In this document: piece by piece, positions 1-4,409 of the stretch
How the letters are laid out: each line of letters starts with the position of its first letter
Position numbering within the stretch: position 1 is the stretch's first letter
Origin: an uncultured Ruminococcus sp.
GTDB taxonomy: Bacteria; Bacillota; Clostridia; Oscillospirales; CAG-272
Direction of reading: 5' to 3'
Assembly (NCBI GenBank): GCA_902766575.1
Contig: CACXED010000009.1
Coordinates: 1 to 14,606, forward strand
Length of the DNA stretch: 14,606 nucleotides
The notes under the pieces: generated by a model
The model's input: only the letters and a program-made list of their open reading frames with translations
Database searches by the model: none
Told to the model about the DNA's origin: nothing
Position numbers and translations under genes: made by a program

Positions 1-14
1 AAATCCGCAGATGC

Positions 15-30
15 CTTGGCTGTTGCCAAG
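15..30 (-). other. short hairpin downstream of tRNA-Phe
   Basis: A perfect 6-bp stem (CTTGGC / GCCAAG) with a 4-nt loop lies 4 nt past the encoded CCA of tRNA-Phe. It is placed where a terminator or 3' processing signal of the tRNA operon would sit. No U-run follows it before the window edge, so I do not call it a terminator. The operon may also continue beyond the window. Confidence 0.3.
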
Positions 31-33
31 ACA

Positions 34-109
34 TGGTGCCTCCGATCGGAATCGAACCAACGACACGGGGATTTTCAGTCCCCTGCTCTACCAACTGAGC
101 TACAGAGGC
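34..109 (-). tRNA. tRNA-Phe (anticodon GAA)
   Basis: The minus strand folds as a complete cloverleaf: acceptor GCCTCTG / CGGAGGC, D-stem GCTC / GAGC, anticodon stem GGGGA / TCCCC enclosing the loop CTGAAAA (anticodon GAA), a 5-nt variable loop, and a T-arm with TTCGATT. The discriminator is A and the CCA end is encoded (34-36). It is the last tRNA visible in the Val-Asp-Phe operon, 3 nt after tRNA-Asp. Confidence 0.97.
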
Positions 110-112
110 ATA

Positions 113-189
113 TGGCGACCGGGATGGGGTTCGAACCCACGACCTCTAGCGTGACAGGCTAGCGTTCTAACCAGCTGAACTACCCGGCC
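113..189 (-). tRNA. tRNA-Asp (anticodon GTC)
   Basis: Complete cloverleaf on the minus strand: acceptor GGCCGGG / CCCGGTC, D-stem GTTC / GAAC, anticodon stem CTAGC / GCTAG around CTGTCAC (anticodon GTC), T-loop TTCGAAC, discriminator G as expected for tRNA-Asp, and an encoded CCA (113-115). It is the middle gene of the operon. The spacers on both sides are the same three bases, TAT. Confidence 0.97.
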
Positions 190-192
190 ATA

Positions 193-268
193 TGGTGGAA
201 ACTACAGGGCTCGAACCTGTGACCCTCTGCTTGTAAGGCAGATGCTCTCCCAGCTGAGCTAAGCTTCC
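193..268 (-). tRNA. tRNA-Val (anticodon TAC)
   Basis: Complete cloverleaf on the minus strand: acceptor GGAAGCT / AGTTTCC, D-stem GCTC / GAGC, anticodon stem TCTGC / GCAGA around CTTACAA (anticodon TAC), T-loop TTCGAGC, discriminator A and an encoded CCA (193-195). It is the first gene of the tRNA operon, starting about 30 nt after the expected transcription start of the promoter at 307-335. Confidence 0.97.
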
Positions 269-306
269 GGATTTTCATCACAGCGTTGTTCCCTGCGACG
301 GATAAT

Positions 307-335
307 ATTATATCATATCCGTATCAATTTGTCAA
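307..335 (-). promoter_or_regulatory. consensus sigma-A promoter of the tRNA operon
   Basis: TTGACA (330-335) and TATAAT (307-312) are both perfect matches and are separated by exactly 17 bp. The bases before the -10 form TGA-TATAAT, an extended -10. Transcription should start near 300 and run into tRNA-Val. Full consensus and AT-rich upstream DNA are usual for stable-RNA promoters. Confidence 0.93.
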
Positions 336-339
336 GGGG

Positions 340-370
340 TTTTTTCAAATTTTTTTATTTTTTATTTTTT
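340..370 (-). promoter_or_regulatory. A-tract region upstream of the tRNA promoter (UP-element-like)
   Basis: On the minus strand, runs of 6, 6, 7 and 6 A residues broken by single T or TTTG lie just upstream of the -35 box, with only CCCC between. This is the position and composition of an UP element bound by the RNA polymerase alpha subunit, and phased A-tracts also bend DNA. The role is inferred from position. Confidence 0.55.
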
Positions 371-382
371 GACCCCAAAGAC

Positions 383-411
383 AGATATGGGAGCGCCAGG
401 CTCCCATATCT
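383..411 (-). terminator. hairpin after the secreted-protein gene
   Basis: A perfect 11-bp inverted repeat (agatatgggag / ctcccatatct), extendable to 12 bp by a C-G pair, with a 5-7 nt loop, lies 37 nt past the stop of the gene at 448-1236. It is well placed to end that transcript before the tRNA promoter. After the hairpin the minus-strand RNA reads GUCUUUGGGGUC and then A-runs, so there is no U-tract. It is an atypical terminator or a 3'-end stabilising stem. Confidence 0.55.
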
Positions 412-447
412 CGCTATGCTTTCTCGGAAAGGAAATTTGCACCTGAT

Positions 448-1236
448 TTATCTCTTTTTCTTTGCGACGACTGCTCCTGCGGCGCTGACGACAGCAGCAA
501 GAGCCGCGATGACGGAAGCATCTGCCGTCTGTGCAGCGGTATCGGTCTTCTTGGGGAGAGAAGCGGTGGTCTCGCCTATGGTGACATAGGGATACTCAGC
601 GGTAGACCAGCTTCCTGCGCCCTTGCCGGTAACCTTGGAGGGAGCCATTGCGAGAACCTGAGCGCCATTGCTTACAACGTCGTTGACCTGGAAGTTGATT
701 CCGATCTCCTTTGAGTCGACCGGGATGCAGAACTCAACCGCATAACCGCCGTCGATTGCAGCTGCGGCATAAGAGAAGTACTCGTCAGCCTTGGAGCCGT
801 AGGCGGTAACGCCGTTCTGAGTGTAGTAGGACGGGAATCCGGTGTTGTCGATGCGGTACTGCTGGGTCTCCTTGGTATTGTCGTTGTTGTTCGGGTTTAC
901 AAAGACCTCAAAGGAGTCGGTAGTCCACGGAGAATTGTTCTGAGCGTCGGAGGTCGGAGCAACGACTTCAGCGTCCTTGACCTCAGCGTAGACGTAGAGC
1001 TTGCCGCCGTTGTAAACAGCCTTGGCGACTGCGGTAGCTCTGACAGCGGTTTCGCCGTTCTGCTGATCTACATTAACGGTAAGTCCCTTGTCGTAGATAG
1101 CGTCCTTCTTAGCGTCGACCTTGACTGCCTCGGTGGTAGAGGGGATGTCGCCGAGGAGACCGCCGTTTGTGTGAGCGGCTACTCCAGTAGCGAGGAGCGA
1201 GAGAACGACCGGAATTGCGAGATACTTTCTGTTCAT
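448..1236 (-). CDS. secreted CBM9-like protein with C-terminal hydrophobic anchor
   Basis: The 262-residue product starts with a signal peptide (basic NRK, hydrophobic core residues 5-20, likely cleavage near AHT). Residues about 30-220 resemble carbohydrate-binding module family 9 / DOMON-like beta sandwiches: YVYAEVKD (81-88), SPWTTDSFEVFVN (102-114), QYRID (126-130), GYAVEFCIP (164-172) and NFQVND (181-186) match the usual order of family motifs. There is no catalytic domain. The end (residues 235-262) is AQTADAS, a hydrophobic stretch, then KKKR, laid out like a sortase signal but without an LPxTG box. The start is supported by GAGGTG (1242-1247) with a 5-nt spacer. It has its own strong promoter and looks monocistronic. 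A role in binding extracellular sugars or the cell wall is inferred; the ligand is unknown. Confidence 0.8.
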   Translation of the reverse strand: MNRKYLAIPVVLSLLATGVAAHTNGGLLGDIPSTTEAVKVDAKKDAIYDKGLTVNVDQQNGETAVRATAVAKAVYNGGKLYVYAEVKDAEVVAPTSDAQNNSPWTTDSFEVFVNPNNNDNTKETQQYRIDNTGFPSYYTQNGVTAYGSKADEYFSYAAAAIDGGYAVEFCIPVDSKEIGINFQVNDVVSNGAQVLAMAPSKVTGKGAGSWSTAEYPYVTIGETTASLPKKTDTAAQTADASVIAALAAVVSAAGAVVAKKKR

Positions 1237-1290
1237 GTTAACACCTCATTTTTATAAATTTTCGATATAAAAGAGCATATCTCGTCAGTA

Positions 1291-1319
1291 ATTATACACC
1301 GTCATTGATGATTTGTCAA
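1291..1319 (-). promoter_or_regulatory. consensus sigma-A promoter of the CBM9-like gene
   Basis: TTGACA (1314-1319) and TATAAT (1291-1296) are both perfect, 17 bp apart. The leader would be about 48 nt. A short inverted repeat, ATTGA (1304-1308) with TCAAT (1316-1320), overlaps the -35 box and could be an operator, but its arms are only 5 bp. An 11-bp G tract lies 7 bp upstream of the -35 box. Confidence 0.9.
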
Positions 1320-1326
1320 TATTTTA

Positions 1327-1337
1327 CCCCCCCCCCC
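1327..1337 (-). repeat. G11 homopolymer just upstream of a promoter
   Basis: There are eleven consecutive C on the plus strand (G on the transcribed-gene strand), between the stop of the TIM-barrel gene (1345) and the -35 box at 1314-1319. Long G/C homopolymers are prone to slipped-strand length change, and in several bacteria such tracts at promoters give phase-variable expression. Function here is not shown. Confidence 0.95.
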
Positions 1338-1344
1338 GGAATTG

Positions 1345-2145
1345 TTAACATTTTGTAAACTGTCTGAGCTTCTCAAAATCCCCGTTCAGCAGCGCGGTGT
1401 TCACGCTGCCGTCGGCTCCGAACGCCGTCGACTCGACCGTGAGATCCCCGTCGTAGTCCTCCGGCAGACGGTCAAAGAAGCTCTCAAAGTCGACTCCGCC
1501 CTGACCGATGTGCAGCGTGCGCAGATTCTTCCAGTCCATATAACCGCCGCCGTAGTCGTTGATGTGCAGATGCCGGATGTTCTTAAGAACGCAGCTCATT
1601 TCCGGCTCAAAGACCGTCAGGAGCTGCCCGTGAAAGGCAGCCATCTTAGTGTCAAAGGTGAACCGCGCTCCCAGCTCCGCAAGCCTTTTGAGATGCGTCA
1701 GCGGGTCGGCGTGATTGCAGACGACGTTCTCGACCGTCAGTATCAGCCCGTGAGCCCTCGCTCTCATATCGAGCGCCGGGAACGCCGCGTAATTTGCCTC
1801 AATATTGCCGTCCGACGTTACACCGTTCCAGAGGTGCAGCACGAGCAGCTTTGCTCCGAGCTTCTCCGCGGCTTCGCAGTTGAGCTCAAAGCTCCGCAGA
1901 GCCTCGTCGGTTCTGCCGAGCGCGATCAGCTCTCCTATGCCTTTCTCGCAGTGTACAGTCGGTATGCAGAGCCCCATCGACTTCACGTCGGCTATAACCT
2001 CCGAAAGGTTCGGATACCATGTGTCGTAGATCATGAATTCAAAGCCGTCGCAGCCGAGCTCAGGCGCGAGCGTTCCGAGCAGCCGGTGATCCCTGCCGTT
2101 CGGTCTGCCGATCAGCGCTCCGGTCGAGCAGAGTATTTTTCTCAT
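1345..2145 (-). CDS. xylose-isomerase-like TIM-barrel protein (sugar phosphate isomerase/epimerase family)
   Basis: The 266-residue protein has the length and motif order of the AP endonuclease 2 / xylose-isomerase-like barrel family. Residues in metal-ligand positions are present: FEF (35-37), VHCEKG (64-69), VLHLWNG (102-108), TVENV (137-141), FTFDTKMAAFHG (162-173), HLHINDYGG (192-200) and TVES (236-239). The likely metal set is E139, D165, one or both of H172/H194, and E238. Family members isomerise or epimerise sugars, sugar acids or inositols in the cytoplasm; the substrate cannot be read from the sequence. The start is supported by GGGAGA upstream, about 9 nt away. It lies 57 nt after hslO in the same orientation, with a hairpin between, and ends 7 nt before the G11 tract. 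Confidence 0.85.
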   Translation of the reverse strand: MRKILCSTGALIGRPNGRDHRLLGTLAPELGCDGFEFMIYDTWYPNLSEVIADVKSMGLCIPTVHCEKGIGELIALGRTDEALRSFELNCEAAEKLGAKLLVLHLWNGVTSDGNIEANYAAFPALDMRARAHGLILTVENVVCNHADPLTHLKRLAELGARFTFDTKMAAFHGQLLTVFEPEMSCVLKNIRHLHINDYGGGYMDWKNLRTLHIGQGGVDFESFFDRLPEDYDGDLTVESTAFGADGSVNTALLNGDFEKLRQFTKC

Positions 2146-2161
2146 ATTTAGTATCTCCCAA

Positions 2162-2201
2162 AACAGCGAAAGCCCTGTCCGGAGAACAGAGCCGTGCTGT
2201 T
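2162..2201 (-). terminator. hairpin between hslO and the TIM-barrel gene (possible terminator)
   Basis: On the minus strand an inner stem GCTCTGT / ACAGGGC (2186-2192 with 2172-2178, one G-U pair) closes a 7-nt loop. An outer stem AACAGC / GCTGTT (2196-2201 with 2162-2167) is joined through small internal bulges, and a short U4 run follows. It begins right after the hslO stop codon, so it could be a weak terminator or an attenuating/processing stem. The next gene's ribosome-binding site starts 3 nt later. Confidence 0.45.
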
Positions 2202-2202
2202 A

Positions 2203-3096
2203 TTATTCAAAAAGCGCCAGAGCCTCGTCCTTTGTGAACAGATAGTTCCTGTCGCAGAAATGACATTCGCAGTTGATCTCCTCGGGCTTGCCCTCGGCGC
2301 GGCACTCGTCGAAGATTTTTTCGACTTCCTTTTTGCCGAGGCTGAAGATCGCCCGGGCGCAGCGCTCCTTTGAGCAGTCGCATTTATACGCGACGTCGAG
2401 CTCGTCGAACACGTCGTACTCTATTCCCTCGAGCGCGATATCCATGACCTGCTTTGTCGTCATGCCGCTTGCGAAAAGCCGCGAGACGTTCGAGAGGTTA
2501 GCGGCGTTGCGTTCTAATTTCGAGATCGTGTCCTCCGTGGCAAAGGGCAGCAGCGACACGAGCACTCCTCCGGCGGCAAGGCAGGTGTAGTCCCGGTCGA
2601 CCAGCACTCCCAGCGCGCAGAGACTCGGCGTCTGCTCGCTGACCGCGAAATACTGCGTGATATCCTCGGCTATCTCGCCGCTGACGAGGTCGATCGTGCC
2701 GGAATAGGGCTCCTTGAGCCCGATATCCTTGGTGACGCTGAGCGTTCCGCGACCTATCGCGCCCGAGACGTCGAGCTTGCCGTTCGGCTTTTTCGGGATG
2801 TCTACGATCGGGTTCTTTATATAGCCCTTGACATTTCCGGCGTAGTCCGAGACGGCGATAACTCCGCCCGCCGGGCCGTCGCCCCTGACGTTCAGCGTCA
2901 GCGAGTTGCCCTTGTCCTTAAGGAGGGTTCCCATTATCGACGCGGCGGTCAGCGTTCTGCCGAGCAGAGCCGACGCGGTGGGCGTCGTGCCGTGATAGCG
3001 TATCGCGTCGTCGACAATAGCCGTCGAATCGACGACAAAGGCTCTCGCGCTGCCGTCGCGGGTCATGACGCGGAGCATTGTGGATGGTTTCTTCAT
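2203..3096 (-). CDS. hslO: Hsp33 redox-regulated chaperone
   Basis: The 297-residue product is a full-length Hsp33 (33 kDa chaperonin), a cytoplasmic holdase activated when oxidation releases zinc from its C-terminal cysteines and unfolds the linker. Visible signatures are TLTAASIMGTLLK (48-60), LNVRGDGPAGG (68-78), GTLSVTKDIG (117-126), YSGTIDLVSGEIAEDI (131-146), and the zinc centre C239-x-C241 with C278-x-x-C281. The gap between the two cysteine pairs is 36 residues, somewhat longer than the roughly 27-32 usual for the family. Extra cysteines (C246, C265, C276) lie in the redox region. The start follows the methyltransferase stop by 18 nt; the AAGGAAAG ribosome-binding site overlaps that stop and is rather far (about 12 nt) from the ATG. 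It is part of an operon with the two genes upstream. Confidence 0.96.
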   Translation of the reverse strand: MKKPSTMLRVMTRDGSARAFVVDSTAIVDDAIRYHGTTPTASALLGRTLTAASIMGTLLKDKGNSLTLNVRGDGPAGGVIAVSDYAGNVKGYIKNPIVDIPKKPNGKLDVSGAIGRGTLSVTKDIGLKEPYSGTIDLVSGEIAEDITQYFAVSEQTPSLCALGVLVDRDYTCLAAGGVLVSLLPFATEDTISKLERNAANLSNVSRLFASGMTTKQVMDIALEGIEYDVFDELDVAYKCDCSKERCARAIFSLGKKEVEKIFDECRAEGKPEEINCECHFCDRNYLFTKDEALALFE

Positions 3097-3114
3097 GTTA
3101 AATTTAATCTTTCC

Positions 3115-3885
3115 TTACTTGATTTCAGCCCTGCACGCGGTGAAATACCAACGTTCGGTGTCCTCATCGACATTTTCGCCCGAGAGCCCGCCGCTTATTT
3201 CGCAGAGCTCAAAGCCGCTTTCGGCGAGCAGCTTCTTCACCGTCCGCAGCGAGTAGCAGCGCTCGCGCTGAGTCTCGTCAAAGCGCGTGAAGCGGCCGTC
3301 GGCGTCCTCTCTGAATATCGAGAGCTCAAAGTCGCAGAGCTTTGTTTTCGGGTTGTAGAAATTCTGCCACGCGCAGAGTATCCCCTCGTCCTCGAGGATA
3401 TAGGCGTTGTCGGCGTAGACGCGCTCGAACTTTGCCGGAGCGTTCATATCGAAAACGAACACTCCGCCCGGGTCGAGATAGTTGTGAACGCGCGAGAAGG
3501 TCCGTCCGAGCGCCTTTGTGTCGGTGAGGTAGTTGAGGCTGTCGAGACAGCAGACGACGGCGTTGACGCTGCCGTAGAGCTCGAGCTCGCTCATGTCCTG
3601 ACGCACGAGCAGCACCTGATGCGCAAAGCGTCTCGCGTCGCATTTTGCCCGGGCGATCGAGAGCATCTCCTCCGAGAGATCCACGCCGGTCATATCGTAG
3701 CCGCGCGAGGCGAGCTCGATAGTCATGCTCCCGGTCCCGCAGGCGAGGTCGAGCACCGACCCGGGCTTTCGTCCGTAATATTTTTCAAGCTGAGCCTCGA
3801 TATAGTCAGCCCACGCTTTGTAGTCGATATCGGCGTTCAGCCTGTCGTAGACCGCCGCGAGCGAGCTGTAGGCAGAGCCGCTCAT
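3115..3885 (-). CDS. class I SAM-dependent methyltransferase, YqeM-like
   Basis: The 256-residue protein has a Rossmann-fold methyltransferase core. Motif I is VLDLACGTGSMT (44-55), the acidic residue contacting the ribose is in GVDLSEEML (67-75), RQDM (95-98) contacts the adenine, and CLDSLNYL (113-120) is a hallmark of the YqeM-type subgroup. The N-terminus (AYSSLAAVYDRLNADIDY, 5-22) also matches that subgroup. The methylated substrate is not known. Its ATG (3883-3885) overlaps the TGA of the upstream regulator gene as ATGA, and no good ribosome-binding site is visible, so translation is probably coupled. Downstream, hslO follows after 18 nt. Confidence 0.88.
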   Translation of the reverse strand: MSGSAYSSLAAVYDRLNADIDYKAWADYIEAQLEKYYGRKPGSVLDLACGTGSMTIELASRGYDMTGVDLSEEMLSIARAKCDARRFAHQVLLVRQDMSELELYGSVNAVVCCLDSLNYLTDTKALGRTFSRVHNYLDPGGVFVFDMNAPAKFERVYADNAYILEDEGILCAWQNFYNPKTKLCDFELSIFREDADGRFTRFDETQRERCYSLRTVKKLLAESGFELCEISGGLSGENVDEDTERWYFTACRAEIK

Positions 3886-4169
3886 TTGCGCTCGAGCCGC
3901 TCGAGAACGGTGATGTAGCCGTCGCTGCCGTACTTTAAGCAGCGGTTGACGCGGCTGATGGTAGCGGTGCTGAGACCGGTCTTTTCGGCGATCTCGGTAT
4001 AGATATAGTTCTCCTTGAGCATCTTGGCTGCGAGCAGTCGCTTGGACATCTCCTGAAGCTCTGCGACAGTGCAGAGATCCTCAAAGAAGCTGTAGCACTC
4101 CTCTACGTTTTCGAGCGTAAGTATTCCCTTGAACAGAAAGTCAATCTTTTCGTCGTTCAGCTTGTTCAT
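3882..4169 (-). CDS. YerC/YecD-type TrpR-like DNA-binding protein
   Basis: The 95-residue protein matches the short Firmicutes YerC/YecD family related to the TrpR repressor. Its helix-rich N-terminus (VEECYSFFEDLCTVAELQEM) is followed by a helix-turn-helix (IAEKTGLSTATISRVNRCLK, about 60-79) and the typical ending YGSDGYITVLERL. Family members are presumed transcription regulators with unknown regulons; no tryptophan genes are nearby. The start is supported by AAAGGA about 10 nt upstream. The stop overlaps the methyltransferase start by 4 nt. It is the first gene of its operon, with a candidate promoter at 4300-4328 and a strong hairpin in the leader. Confidence 0.9.
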   Translation of the reverse strand: MNKLNDEKIDFLFKGILTLENVEECYSFFEDLCTVAELQEMSKRLLAAKMLKENYIYTEIAEKTGLSTATISRVNRCLKYGSDGYITVLERLERK

Positions 4170-4221
4170 TTTTTTGGTTTCCTTTCAAAGATAAGATTTA
4201 TGGATAAGCTGAATAAATCGA

Positions 4222-4269
4222 GTTTTCGCAGAAAAAAGCTTGAATCTATGGACTTTTTTCTGCGAAAAC
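4222..4269 (-). repeat. perfect 17-bp inverted repeat in the leader of the YerC-like operon
   Basis: The arms gttttcgcagaaaaaag (4222-4238) and cttttttctgcgaaaac (4253-4269) are exact reverse complements around a 14-nt loop. In RNA from either strand this makes a long stem. On the minus strand it lies about 24 nt after the expected start of transcription from 4300-4328 and 53 nt before the YerC-like start codon. It also lies downstream of the E1 gene, so it may end read-through from that operon, although no terminal U-run follows the stem. Confidence 0.85.
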
Positions 4270-4299
4270 AACCTTAAATCAGCGTTTCCTTATATTCTT

Positions 4300-4328
4300 A
4301 TTTTACTACTTTATTGCGCCAAAGTAAA
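4300..4328 (-). promoter_or_regulatory. candidate promoter of the YerC-like operon
   Basis: TTTACT (4323-4328, 4 of 6 matches) and TAAAAT (4300-4305, 5 of 6) are 17 bp apart on the minus strand in AT-rich DNA. The leader would be about 125 nt and contains the 17-bp inverted repeat. The match is moderate. Confidence 0.5.
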
Positions 4329-4337
4329 GTGTTTTTC

Positions 4338-4405
4338 GAAATATTTACATATAAAATATTTCTGCCGCCGGATCGGGTCAAGGCGCCGGTCACAGTAGAC
4401 CGCGC
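4338..4405 (-). other. two small dyads downstream of the E1 gene
   Basis: Just past the E1 stop, the minus strand can form GCGCGGTC / GACCGGCGC (4398-4405 with 4383-4391, one bulged G, 6-nt loop). Further on lies an AT-only-rich 9-bp perfect repeat, gaaatattt / aaatatttc (4338-4346 with 4354-4362). Neither is followed by a U-run. The first could be a weak terminator for the E1 transcript; no convincing intrinsic terminator is seen here. Confidence 0.3.
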
Positions 4406-4409
4406 TGTC

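Noticed and set aside
1..33. A further tRNA gene at the left edge
   Set aside because: The 33 bases after tRNA-Phe do not fit an acceptor or D-stem start; only a short hairpin is visible.
329..589. Small plus-strand frame starting in the A-tract region
   Set aside because: It runs through the tRNA promoter flank, a hairpin and the end of the CBM9-like gene; the apparent Phe-rich start is only the T-runs, and no ribosome-binding site is present.
1342..2151. Long plus-strand open frame opposite the TIM-barrel gene
   Set aside because: It is the antisense shadow of a clear minus-strand family member; it has no family motifs and no ribosome-binding site.
2992..3918. Plus-strand open frame of about 300 codons opposite the methyltransferase
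   Set aside because: It mirrors GC-rich codons of the methyltransferase and spans gene junctions; composition (Arg, Glu, Val, Ala-rich) is typical of shadows.
4339..4362. AT-rich 9-bp dyad as an intrinsic terminator for the E1 gene
   Set aside because: The stem has almost no G-C pairs and no U-run follows, so it is unlikely to terminate transcription by itself.
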